Origin: Stictocephala bisonia
Taxonomy: Eukaryota; Arthropoda; Insecta; Hemiptera; Membracidae
Reading direction: 5' to 3'
Assembly: GCA_035578905.1 (NCBI GenBank)
Contig: JAQJVL010000004.1
Coordinates: 1,395,082 to 1,459,081 of the forward strand
DNA: 64,000 nt
Shown here: positions 10,886 through 22,257 of the stretch, in pieces
How the letters are laid out: the number at the start of each line of letters is the position of its first letter
Position numbering within the stretch: the stretch's first letter is position 1
Program-made: the position numbers and the translations under genes
Notes under the pieces: model-generated
The model's input: only the letters and a program-made list of their open reading frames with translations
What the model was told of the DNA's origin: nothing
The model's database searches: none

Positions 10886-10965
10886 GTTATCTGGGTTATA
10901 ATAATATTATTGTAACCCAGATATTATTTTTATCTGGGTTACTATAACCCAGATAAAAATAATAT
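10886..10965. repeat. Two adjacent long hairpins
   Basis: Positions 10921-10941 and 10945-10965 are perfect inverted copies of each other (21-bp stem, 3-nt loop) centred on TATCTGGGTTA/TAACCCAGATA. The preceding 10888-10921 also folds on the same ATCTGGGTTA/TAACCCAGAT arms. The same 10-mer arms therefore occur four times in alternating orientation. Confidence 0.85.
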
Positions 10966-11479
10966 AATAATAAAAATATTATTTTATTTTATTATTTATA
11001 TAACTATAAATATTTTAGTTTATTTTTTAACCTGAGTCATTACACATTACACCAATTGCACATATATTGTATACATTGTACACAGGAATAAGACTCTTTT
11101 CATATTAAAATCCTTATTTATATTTCTATATGTGTATTTTGTAGTACGTTTTTTGTTCGACTCCACAGGAGTTTTTTTTAAGTAGAGCTAGATTTACTGG
11201 ATTTTAAAAATTAATTTTTGCTATCGTAAAAGACGTTTAGTTATTTATTCACTACGTAATAACTTTCATTGGCCACATTGCTTAACCCCGTAGGCCGTAT
11301 ATTCTTTAAAATTCATTTGTAAATATGATTATAATTTAATTATGGAAATGAATAATTTACTCAAGATACCGTCGATGAACTGTTTAGATTCCTACTTCCA
11401 ACGAAACTAATCTTAAAGTCACGTTTCTAAGTCATAAATATTACATTAAATAATTGTATTGACATTAATAATTGTTGTA
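10966..11479. other. Intergenic, nothing recognised
   Basis: AT-rich sequence between the hairpins and the 73-bp array. No frame or motif of note. Confidence 0.4.
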
Positions 11480-12772
11480 GTAAACGCTTAAGTAGTCTAA
11501 CATATTTGCGTAGTGCCTGGAGTTATGTGGCCTGTAAGAAACGTTTTTTTAGTACACGCTAAAGTAGTTAAACATATTTGCGTAGTGTGCCTGCTGTTAC
11601 ATGGCCTGTAAGAAACGTTTTTTAGTACACGCTAAAGCAGTCTAACATATTTGCGTAGTGTGCCTGCTGTTACATGGCCTGTAAGAAACGTTTTTTAGTA
11701 CACGCTAAAGTAGTCTAACATATTTGCGTAGTGTGCCTGCTGTTACATGGCCTGTAAGAAACGTTTTTTAGTACACGCTAAAGTAGTCAAACATATTTGC
11801 GTAGTGTGCCTGCTGTTACATGGCCTGTAAGAAACGTTTTTTAGTACACGCTAAAGCAGTCTAACATATTTGCGTAGTGTGCCTGCTGTTACATGGCCTG
11901 TAAGAAACGTTTTTTTAGTACACGCTAAAGTAGTCTAACATATTTGCGTAGTGTGCCTGCTGTTACATGGCCTGTAAGAAACGTTTTTTAGTACACGCTA
12001 AAGTAGTCTAACATATTTGCGTAGTGTGCCTGGAGTTATGTGGCCTGTAAGAAACGTTTTTTAGTACACGCTAAAGCAGTCTAACATATTTGCGTAGTGT
12101 GCCTGCTGTTACATGGCCTGTGAGAAACGTTTTTTAGTACACGCTAAAGTAGTCTAACACATTTGCGTAGTGCCTGGAGTTATGTGGCCTGTAAGAAACG
12201 TTTTTTAGTACACGCTAAAGTAGTCTAACATATTTGCGTAGTGTGCCTGGAGTTACATGGCCTGTGAGAAACGTTTTTTAGTACCACGCTAAAGTAGTCT
12301 AAACATATTTGCGTAGTGTTTTATGGCCTGTAAGAAACGTATTTTTAGTACACGCTAAAGTAGTCTAACATATTTGCGTAGTGCCTGGAGTTATGTGGCC
12401 TGTAAGAAACGTTTTTTTAGTACACGCTAAAGTAGTCTAACATATTTGCGTAGAGCCTGGAGTTATGTGACCTGTAAGAAACGTTTTTTTAGTACACGCT
12501 TAAGTAGTCTAACATATTTGCGTAGTGTACCTGGAGTTACATGACCTGTAAGAAACGTTTTTTAATACATGCTAAAGTAGTCTAACATATTTGCGTAGTG
12601 TGCCTGGAGTTATATGGCCTGTAAGAAACGTGTTTTAGTACACGCTAAAGTAGTCTAACATATTTGCGTAGTGTGCCTGGAGTTACATGGCCTGTAAGAA
12701 ACGTTTTTTAGTACAAGCTAAAGTAGTCTAACATATTTGCGTAGTGTTTTATGGCCTGTAAGAACGTGTGCA
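11480..12772. repeat. Minisatellite, 73-bp unit, about 18 copies
   Basis: The unit contains AACATATTTGCGTAGTGTGC, CTG(C/GA)(T)GTTAYRTGGCCTG and TAAGAAACGTTTTTTAGTAC, ACGCTAAAGTAGTCT. Spacing of AACATATTTG is 73 bp (11571, 11644, 11717, 11790 and so on), with some 68-76 bp units near 12150-12500. Two unit types (CTGCTGTTACATGG and CTGGAGTTATGTGG) are interspersed. Confidence 0.95.
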
Positions 12773-12949
12773 ATGAGCTGAATGATCTGAGATTCAAAAA
12801 GCCATGGGATTAATATGCTATTTACATTTCAATATCTAATATATCAAAGGTTGGATGTATTTGTCAAGATTTAAGAACCCGCAAGAACTTAGGTCTGTAG
12901 TGATGAACCAAGGAAGACGTGTTGGGATGGTTATGTGCTACTTTGCGAG

Positions 12950-13475
12950 TCTCTCTATGTGTGTCACTCACTTACCTTCCAATATGAGACTCTTAATGTG
13001 ACCTAAGAACACCATCTCCCAACACGATTCTCTCTACGTGTGACACCACCTCCCAACACGAGTCTCTCTACGTGTGACACCACCTCCCAACACCAGTCTC
13101 TCTACGTGTGACACCACCTCTCAACACGAATATATTAATGTGACTTACCGTCCTTTTAAAATAAGTCTTTTATAGTAACCAATCACCCTCCCAATACGAG
13201 TTTCTCTACGTATGACACCACCTCCCAACAGGAGTCTCTCTACATGTGACACCACCTCCCAATAGGAGTCTCTCTACGTGTGACACCACCTCCCAACACG
13301 AGTCTCTCTACGTGTGACACCACCTCCCAACACGAATCTATTAATATGACCTACCATCCTTTTAAAATATGTCTGTTATAGTAACCAATCACCCTCCCAA
13401 TACGAGTGTCTCTACATGCCCCTCCCCCCCCCCCCCCCCAACACGAGTCTCTTAATGTAATCTACACTTTACAGT
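12950..13475. repeat. Minisatellite, 34-bp unit with CTACGTGTGACACCACCTCC core
   Basis: Units CTCCCAACACGAGTCTCT + CTACGTGTGACACCAC recur at 34 bp (for example 13021, 13055). They are interrupted by a longer variant (TATTAATGTGACYTACCRTCC ... AATCACCCTCCCAATACGAG) that is itself present twice (about 13130-13210 and 13330-13410). A poly-C run follows at about 13421-13438. Array edges are diffuse. Confidence 0.85.
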
Positions 13476-14061
13476 ACCATCCTTCTAGGGTGGTGTGAAG
13501 GGTGAAGGGGTGGGAGGACCATTAACATCATAATTTGTTGGTGGGTGGGTGGGTTGTAATTGTAGCTAGCTAAAACATTACTAGTATATACGAGCTTTTT
13601 TATTATAAAAAATAACTACTGATGGAAATACTCGTCGAATTCAATGCAATACTGCTAAAAGTGTGTTGGTGTCTGAATGAAAATGAAAAACCGGTAAAAT
13701 CTTGAGAGAGTAATAGAGTAAAATGTTTGAGATATTGAGCATGCTTTGTGATCATACTATGGTTCTTTGTAGCAAAAAACGGACAACTCACAAATCATAA
13801 ATATTGTGGTTGTCAGTTTTATTATCAAATTGAAGTGGGATGGTGGCTATCAGATATGACTGTGAAGAACGCTGAGTTGTTTCACGTATTGCGACTACTT
13901 ATCATAATGAAGTTAACATTTAGAAGTGATTTTTCGAATCTTTAACTGATAAAACAAATAAATAAATAAAACTCCAATCGTAAAGTAAGGGACCTCACAT
14001 ACTTGCTTGTGAACAAAATGCACGCCAGTTATAAGAGTGATTCTAAACGTCTTTTTCTCCA
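13476..14061. other. Upstream region of gene B, nothing else recognised
   Basis: Includes a GGTGGGTGGGTGGG tract near 13540. Short frames overlap on both strands and lack coding features. Confidence 0.35.
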
Positions 14062-14095
14062 TATAAAGATCTGTTATCAGTTGCTATCAGATAAG
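14062..14095 (+). promoter_or_regulatory. Candidate core promoter of gene B
   Basis: TATAAA lies at 14062-14067, with initiator-like TATCAGAT (A at 14089) 27 bp downstream; a second TATCAGTT (A at 14079) is closer than usual. The ATG of gene B is at 14115, so the 5' UTR would be only about 25 nt. This matches the TATA-type promoter of gene A. Confidence 0.45.
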
Positions 14096-14114
14096 ATCGG
14101 TTGAGCCAGTAACA

Positions 14115-14273
14115 ATGATGGGATTGTTCGTGGCGTGGCAGGTAGTGGCAGCACTGTCGTGCGTTTTTTATGCAGACATTGTACAATCATGCAACGTACG
14201 GGAGTTGAACGAGATTATCAGGTCCAGACTGAATCAAGAAGTGAATAGTGACTGTGCCCAAGAGGGAGATCAG
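14115..14273 (+). CDS. Gene B exon 1: secreted ICK (knottin)-type protein, N-terminus
   Basis: Two adjacent ATGs (14115, 14118) open MMGLFVAWQVVAALSCVFYA, a clear signal peptide with cleavage likely around residues 20-25. The short linker (LNEIIRSRLNQEVNSD) leads to Cys47 then AQEGDQ, and the exon ends at CAG/gtgagg, a good donor in phase 0. The next exon (24474) starts with TGT, so splicing creates C47-x6-C54-x5-CC60,61-x4-C66-x13-C80, the canonical knottin spacing. Exon 1 is too short (53 codons) to stand out as an open frame and is called from its signal peptide, donor, phase and match to gene A. A further Cys26 is just after the predicted signal. Confidence 0.7.
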
Positions 14274-14611
14274 GTGAGGACTTGAGTAAATTGATTTAGA
14301 AACCAGGAATAAAAATTCCACAATAGTTCAATTGTTACTGAATTGCAATTTCTTGTGAAATTATAGATGTTAAGAAATTACGTTAGTTCATCGAATTATT
14401 GTCAATAACAATAAATCTTATCTAGAACAATCATTTGTGTTGATGAGGGTGTCTTGGCTCCCAACTTGACATTGATATTGTAAAGAACCTCGATATTTAA
14501 TGCTATTTATGTACAAGATACAAATGTGCTTGTTTCGTTCATTATTTGCTTAATGTTAACATTTGTCATAAACGTTGGAAATAAATATTCACTAGTTTAG
14601 GTGGAATGTTT

Positions 14612-16495
14612 GTTTATAGTCTTGAGCCCTCGCAACTTATGATGACCCAAACAACTAAGTACTAATGTGGCTGGGATACATGTTTATGGTCTTGACGACT
14701 CTCACCCATACACTGACAGATAAAACCAATACATGCTAGTGTGGGAGGAAGGCCAGTTTATAGTCTTGAAGCCCTCACACGTTATAACCCAAACGAGTAT
14801 GTACAAATGTAGGTTGAGGATATGTTTATGGTCTTGACGACTCTCACCCATACACTGACAGATAAAACCAATACATACTAGTGTGGGAGGAAGGCCAGTT
14901 AATAGTCTTGAAGCCCTCACACGTTATAACCCAAACCAGTATGTACTAATGTAGGTTGAGGATATGTTTATGGTCTTGACGACTCTCACCCATACACTGA
15001 CAGATAAAACCAATACATACTAGTGTGGGAGGAAGGCCAGTTTATAGTCTTGAAGCCCTCACACGTTATAACCCAAACGAGTATGTACAAATGTAGGTTG
15101 AGGATATGTTTATGGTCTTGACGACTCTCACCCATACACTGACAGATAAAACCAATACATACTAGTGTGGGAGGAAGGCCAGTTAATAGTCTTGAAGCCC
15201 TCACACGTTATAACCCAAACCAGTATGTACTAATGTAGGTTGAGGATATGTTTATGGTCTTGACGACTCTCACCCATACACTGACAGATAAAACCAATAC
15301 ATACTAGTGTGGGAGGAAGGCCAGTTTATAGTCTTGAAGCCCTCACACGTTATAACCCAAACCAGTATGTACTAATGTAGGTTGAGGATATGTTTATGGT
15401 CTTGACGACTCTCACCCATACACTGACAGATGAAACCAATACATACTAGTGTGGGAGGAAGGCCAGTTTATAGTCTTGAAGCCCTCACACGTTATAACCC
15501 AAACCAGTATGTACTAATGTAGGTTGAGGATATGTTTATGGTCTTGACGACTCTCACCCATACACTGACAGATGAAACCAATACATACTAGTGTGGGAGG
15601 AAGGCCAGTTTATAGTCTTGAAGCCCTCACACGTTATAACCCAAACCAGTATGTACTAATGTAGGTTGAGGATATGTTTATGGTCTTGACGACTCTCACC
15701 CATACACTGACAGATGAAACCAATACATACTAGTGTGGGAGGAAGGCCAGTTTATAGTCTTGAAGCCCTCACACGTTATAACCCAAACCAGTATGTACTA
15801 GTGTGGGTTGAGGACATGTTTATGGTCTTGACGACTCTCACCCATACACTGACAGATAAAACCAATACATACTAGTGTGGGAGGAAGGCCAGTTTATAGT
15901 CTTGAAGCCCTCACACGTTATAACCCAAACCAGTATGTACTAGTGTGGGTTGAGGACATGTTTATGGTCTTGACGACTCTCACCCATACACTGACAGATA
16001 AAACCAATACATACTAGTGTGGGAGGAAGGCCAGTTTATAGTCTTGAAGCCCTCACACGTTATAACCCAAACCAGTATGTACTAATGTAGGTTGAGGATA
16101 TGTTTATGGTCTTGACGACTCTCACCCATACACTGACAGATGAAACCAATACATACTAGTGTGGGAGGAAGGCCAGTTTATAGTCTTGAAGCCCTCACAC
16201 GTTATAACCCAAACCAGTATGTACTAATGTAGGTTGAGGATATGTTTATGGTCTTGACGACTCTCACCCATACACTGACAGATGAAACCAATACATACTA
16301 GTGTGGGAGGAAGGCCAGTTTATAGTCTTGAAGCCCTCACACGTTATAACCCAAACCAGTATGTACTAGTGTGGGTTGAGGACATGTTTATGGTCTTGAC
16401 GACTCTCACCCATACACTGACAGACGAAACCAATACATACTAGTGTGGGTGGAAGGCTAGTTCATAGTCTGGAAGCCTTCACACGTTATGACCCA
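14612..16495. repeat. Satellite-like array, 142-bp unit that is a dimer of two about 71-bp halves, 13 copies
   Basis: GTCTTGACGACTCTCACC occurs at 14689, 14831, 14973, 15115 and then every 142 bp to 16393, with no indels. Each unit has two related halves: TTTATGGTCTTGACGACTCT and TTTATAGTCTTGAAGCCCTC. Both continue through an RACCCA-like part and then (TAC)TA(G/A)TGT(G/A)GG. The first (14612) and last (16450-16495) half-units are the most diverged. Sites such as TTTATAG/TTAATAG and GATAAAACC/GATGAAACC vary in alternating or block patterns. Confidence 0.95.
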
Positions 16496-17094
16496 ATGCA
16501 GTGAGAACCAATTGGAGCGCTTGACTGCACCCACGTTAATATTAAGTTCCTATGGTGACGATGCTTGTCTACTTGGCGACTATTAGTAATTACTAATTAA
16601 TAAAGTATTTGCCTAGCAGACGGAGGGAATGAGATGAATAACAGGTGTAACATCTCACAAGGTCAGTCCAGACTCATGTTAGCACATTTTACCCTTGTCA
16701 TTGTATTTTTGTCACTTTAAATAGTCGTACATAGTTATGGGCCGTACGTGGATGTCTGGTAACGTATAAAAGCTGTTTGAGTTCTTATTACTAAATTAAA
16801 ATAAAAAAAAATCCTCACAGGAATAAGTAGTTATCTAGGTAAATGTTGAAAAGTATTTGCTGCATGAAGGTTATTACTTCACTCGTAATTTGTGTCTGAG
16901 AGGTGAAGTGCATCTCCGCGCTCCTGGTAGGCGTTACGAAGACCGTATGCAGGGATCTATTGGTAAGTGCATGCGGCTGTTGAGGTTTGAGTCAGAGAGT
17001 GTTATTTGATAACTGAATGTTTTTAGAAGAGGGACATGAAACCCTCGGAGGAGCACTAGAAAATAGATCCCAAATGGAAATGTACTTCTAGTAC

Positions 17095-18400
17095 CTATAT
17101 CTATACCTATAAAAGGCAAATACCACTGACTCATTCACTCATCGCTGTAACTAATAAAGTACTAAGCCTACGAGGCTGAAATTTGGTATAGTAAAAGGTC
17201 TTATGTTTTAGATGTGCAATGAGAAGGGATTTGAAAGATTTCTAGTAAATCGAAGATGACAGCCTTTTTAGTGAAAAAAAATTTAAATGTCAAAAACAGC
17301 GTTTCTCTAATTGGACTGTAGCGGCAAAATTAACGGTTCTACAGCAAAACACCATTTTCTGTGCCTGATTTGAGATGATCTACAACTTTGGCCCTATGAC
17401 TTTTTGCTCTATCTCATCTCCTTCACCCTTAGGTATTTTCAACTTGTGTGTATAAACAAATTGGTTTATTTACGGCCTCTAAGAATAGACATAGATTTTT
17501 CTGGACTGTGAAACTTTGTTATGTAGGAGAACAAACTGTTTTCAATCGGAAAATTTATTTTAAAGCATGCCAGATCATAGGACATGGCTAAACATGGCGA
17601 GAAACACAATATTTTATTGATCACAGTCAAATATAGTACTTTGTGCCCTCTAAAATTAGACTTACAGATTTCTCTAGACTTTGAAACTGTTTTATCTAAG
17701 AGGACAAACTGACTTTAATCGGAAAATTTACAATTTAATTTGACCAAATGCATAGCTAGTTCACAGGACATGGCTAAATGTGGCGAGAAACCCGATAATT
17801 CACTGATTCAGAGTCAACTACAGTAATTTGTGCCCTCTAAAAGTAGACTAACAGATTTGTCTAGACTTTGAAACTTTTTTATCTAAGATAACAAACTGAT
17901 TTCAATAGGAACATTTTATATTTAATACATATATGTATATAAAAGACATTTATTTACCACTCATTACTATTTCTCCAAAACTTTTTATTTCCAATTGACT
18001 TTAAATTTTGTACATAGGCTTATCTTGGTCCCTACAGGCTCACTAAGAAAGCATTTTCTTCTCTGACCTCAGGACTCCGTACCGCTGGCCTCCGAAATTC
18101 CCATGGTATTCTTATGGAGCTACATTAATTGATTGATTTGTTTGATTAACAGCTGTTAAATAAAAACAAATTGAATAAAATTGTGGTAGGCTAGACTTGA
18201 AAAAAAATTGAGTACAGTAGTAAATTATACAAATCAGCTGTTCTAATTGGACATTAGAGTAATTAATTGTTTTTCTAAGTATTTAGTTTGATTTACTTTA
18301 AGTTATTTTTTATTGTTTGTGAATTTGTTAGAATGTTTACTTATATTTTGATTGCAAGTCTTCAAACTCAATATTATGAACGGCGAAGCGGGCTTTATTA
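17095..18400. mobile_element. Helitron/MITE-like non-autonomous repeat region with internal degenerate duplications
   Basis: It begins CTATATCTATACCTATAAAAGGC followed by ACTGACTCATTCACTCATCG and GAGGCTGAAATTTGGTATAG. It ends with AACGGCGAAGCGGGCTTTAT. These are phrases I associate with dispersed insect Helitron-like or MITE repeats. In the middle, a roughly 170-190 bp segment (TGCCCTCTAAAATTAGACTT ... TTCTCTAGACTTTGAAACT) is present three times (about 17470, 17640, 17828). No transposase is seen and the borders are approximate. Confidence 0.35.
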
Positions 18401-19509
18401 TTATACTTTATTATATACTTTATTTACATACAAGTAAATAAAGATATGTGAAGTATGGTTTGGTAAATCTTAAAAAAAATCAGGAAGAAAACTGGAATTG
18501 AAGAAGAACATAAACAAATAACAAATGTAATTTAATAAAACTACTCAATAAAAAACTCAGAAACCTCTAAAAAATAATAATGGAACATTAATATTGGAGG
18601 CTCTCACTCGCGTGTTACGAACCTGCAGTGTTTCAGAAGTATTTTCTTGGCTCCTTAAAGTCGTAATTATTTTCTCGGGAGTATTTCCTTGTAAAAGGTT
18701 TTTATTTATTGAATGTTTTATTCACTTGGTCGACACACTTTTAATTTACTGATAACAAAATACTCCCAGATTTACCTGGTTTTTACTCACTTCAATCAAT
18801 GTGTTACTCGTAGCTGTTGCAAATTATCTTCAGAGTCCGAAGTTTCTGCATCGCACATAGTTCTACTTCATCAAATTCCATGTCAACTCATAAATCATTG
18901 TAGAGTAAACTGTATTTTAATCAGAAACACAGTTTAGATATGATTATAATACAGTTGAACTAAAATCTTTAAGGATTTTCATCATTGATCTAGATTAGAT
19001 CATCTTTGATTTCTTCAATAACCTAATTATTTCTCACGTAAAAACTCATCTCATGAATCTCTACTTCTAAATATATCTCTCGTTGTTCTATGGGTTTCTT
19101 CATAATATCATCTAGTTTATACATGTCGTCTTCTTCATCTTCATCGATGAGTCAACGACGTCAGAAGGCTCAAAATGTATTGAATCCATGACTGGCAGGT
19201 ATAATATTTTATCCATGATCTCCACCTGCAATATTACAATATCATTACAGAAAATTACCTGATCAAAATCAATACTGTACAACGTGCATGTATTTTTACT
19301 TTAAATATGGATTTGGTCCAATTCTTCCAATAAACTGATTTTCAATAAAATCACCACAAGCACAAACAACCCATTTGATATCGAAATATTCAAGTGATTA
19401 TTAAATATAAATTAGAATTATTATTATCTTAAATCGTTCAAGTACAACTTTATTGTTACTGTTCGAAGATGTTCCTGTTCCAACGTAATAAAAGTTCCTT
19501 GCCAAATGG
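18401..19509. other. Intronic, nothing recognised
   Basis: AT-rich sequence. Short frames such as the one at 18713-18937 have no ATG-proximal coding features, family motif or splice support. Confidence 0.4.
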
Positions 19510-19511
19510 AA

Positions 19512-19808
19512 AAGCCTACATTTCTAGGTAACGCCTACATTTCTAGGGAACGCCTACATTTCTAGGGAACGTCTGCATTTCTAGGGAACGCCTACACTTC
19601 TAGGGAACGCCTAAATTTCTAGGGAACGTCTGCATTTCTAGGGAACGCCTACATTTCTAGGGAACGTCTGAATTTCTAGGGAACGCCTACATTTCTAGGG
19701 AACGCCTGCATTTCTAGGGAACGACTACATTTCTAGGGAACGCCTGCATTTCTAGGGAGCGCCTACATTTCTAGGGAACGCCTGCTTTTCTAGCGAACGC
19801 CTACATTT
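19512..19808. repeat. Minisatellite, 19-bp unit (CCTACATTTCTAGGGAACG), about 15 copies
   Basis: CCTACATTTCTAGGGAACG and the variant TCTGCATTTCTAGGGAACG are repeated head to tail. The two variants tend to alternate in the second half of the array. Confidence 0.95.
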
Positions 19809-19809
19809 C

Positions 19810-20015
19810 ATTACCAATGTTGAATGTGCGGTGTATGGCCGTATGGGTGGGTGGTGGGTGATGACCACTGTACATCATCCTCATAGTGCAGTGGGAGAGT
19901 TTTTACACCCACTGCCCTGCTCATACTTTTACGTAAGTGTACTGGCCCACCCACCCGTCTATACACGTATGAAGGTACATTGGTATTGTACAGTGTACCT
20001 ACATTTCGTATAGTG
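19810..20015. repeat. Diverged single units related to the 36-bp array
   Basis: CCCACCCGTCTATACACGTA and TACATTGGTATTGTACAGTG (19948-20000) match the 36-bp array core (CCCACCCATACACGTACATTGGTATTTA). An oppositely oriented GTATGGGTGGGTGG-like unit lies at about 19840-19860. These look like isolated or ancestral units 2.3 kb from the main array. Confidence 0.5.
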
Positions 20016-20559
20016 TACATTTAATGGCTAAAGCATGAAAAGAATATACAATCTCTCTCCAAATATGTATCAACTCTTCCTCCAGTACACAGAATAAGTA
20101 AAAATCATTACTCATACTCAACATTTTTAATAGTTAATATCATATGATAAGTCAGAACTCGTAAAATAGCATCTTGGTACCCACAATGGCTTTAACGAGC
20201 CGTCTGTGAACCAGACTACTGTTGCCCTACGTCCTCACCTCTGTCTCAGCCTGATTCAATGACATCAGTTGGCGAATTGTATGTTCTGAATTATAAATAT
20301 CAAAGAGGGCCCCATGCCCAGCCAAGTTTATGATGACTTCATGACCGAGGCTTCCTCCCTAGTAATCGGTAATGACAAATGATAGGCCACGATTCTCCTT
20401 CCGTCTTCAGAAATAATTTAAGGAGCGCATCCCATGCAGCATCTCCAATACTATAGTAGAGGAGCTTGTGCGTGGTCCTGACACGAGCAAAATAATACGG
20501 TTGCGATCTCCGTGTTGAGAAAATGGCCCGAAGCAGAAGAGCGCCCGAGCCAACTACTA

Positions 20560-21710
20560 CTGTCGGCGCAGAAATTACGTGCACCTGAGTTTAAAGGTTG
20601 TTTTCTAAAGGACTAAGAGTCCTACGAAAAATCTAATCAAATCTTGTTTTCCTCGTTTAATTTTACTTTGTGACAAACGTAATTGTAATAGTAATAATAA
20701 TTATAATAATAATCCCAATCAGAGTCGTTACACATTTTGAAATAGATCAGCTGATAACCACCGGCTGTTCATTTGTCATTGGGCTATTAATTATTGACAC
20801 TTTCTACGGAATAGTCAGCCTTAGTTTGTAACAATGACTACATTCTCTCATCTACACTCATCACACTCATTCGAAATACATATCCGCCCATATCTTGACG
20901 ATCGCCGTCTTAAGAATAAACAAACGTTTTTAAATTTTATTATATTATTTATACTATTATTCCTAAAAAAAACCCGTTATGGCATTTGTATTTTGATATC
21001 TGATTAGTAGGGAAGTTTTATATAAGTTTTATGAGTTTTAGAATCCTAACTTTTTGGGAAGAAAAAGTTCTTATCAACTACCTGAAACATTGTTTTCTTA
21101 GCTTCTAGAAGTTGTAAAATCAATTAATTGATCTTGTTGTAATTGCTATAACATGTATAGTTACGATAAATTACTTTCATACGTGTAAATAAATGCCGTG
21201 ATTTAAAATCGATTTAAAACAACTCTAAATTGATACATTTAAATAGCTGCAATTACTGACACATATTAAAGTAATGTATCGTAACTAAAAATGTCATAAT
21301 AATTTAAACAAAACCAAGTAATTAATTTTACTTTTAGAAGCCAATAAAACAGTGATTTAGGGAATTGACCAGAACTTCTTTTCTCGAAAAGTTAAAATTT
21401 TAAAATTTATAACACTCATATAAAACCTTCTTATCAACCAGGTATAAAAATATAAATGCGATATATTAACGGGTTTTTTATTAATAAGGATGTAAATTTG
21501 ATGTACAGTGAAAACTAGTTAACATTCCGGTACTTTTTTGTTCCAGATAGGATAACATTTATTAAAACTTATAATAACAGTTCAAAATGCATATGTCATA
21601 ACGTAAAATGAAACAAGGAAAACAATGGTGTCATTGGAATGTTCACAGGCTCCTTAGTTTCTTAGAAAACAACCTTCCAATTCGGGTACACACAATTTCT
21701 GCGCCGACAG
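20560..21710. mobile_element. Non-autonomous DNA element with about 58-bp terminal inverted repeats
   Basis: CTGTCGGCGCAGAAATT at 20560 continues to about 20617 (GGTTGTTTTCTAAAGGACTA). It is mirrored at 21652-21710 with about 80 percent identity, ending AATTTCTGCGCCGACAG. The interior is AT-rich with no transposase. No convincing target-site duplication is visible (flanks ACTACTA and GGTCTCA), so the superfamily is open. Confidence 0.65.
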
Positions 21711-22257
21711 GGTCTCATGCTGGCCGGACACGTTGAATTCAATACTTTTACCAAGCGCTCCCTTACTTATACTGTATCGTATTTTCTTGACGTATAGCTA
21801 TCGTAATTATTTAACATGTGGTGAATACAATGCTATAGATTATTCCGATTTTGAATTGAACAGTACAGGTATTTTTGGGTTCATAAAAATAGGTAATGTT
21901 AACAAGGCTATTCAATGACATACATAGTATATCGACTTTTAAGCTATCGAAATTGTTTGCAGATTTAGGTCTACAGTAGACAATCAATATTAATAAAAAT
22001 GTACACAAAACTCAGTATTATGTGATATTAAGGTCTCAATTGTATTTTTAGCCTCTGAATTAACTATTCTCCACGTTCACTTCTTGTGTAGCTCATGTGA
22101 TTACCATAAAATTGCTTTGCAAATTAATTGCGATTTCTTTGAATTTTCCGGTAAAGAAATATATTATATATCTGACAAAAAAGAGAGAATAGAACTACAT
22201 AACTGTATATGACTGATTTTCATGGGGAATATTTGTTATGTATTTTTAGGTGTACGT

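Noticed and set aside
20160..20590. Possible RNase H motif (FTDGS) or rRNA-like GC-richer block
   Set aside because: A single five-residue match on the minus strand with no flanking RNase H blocks, and no rRNA signature.
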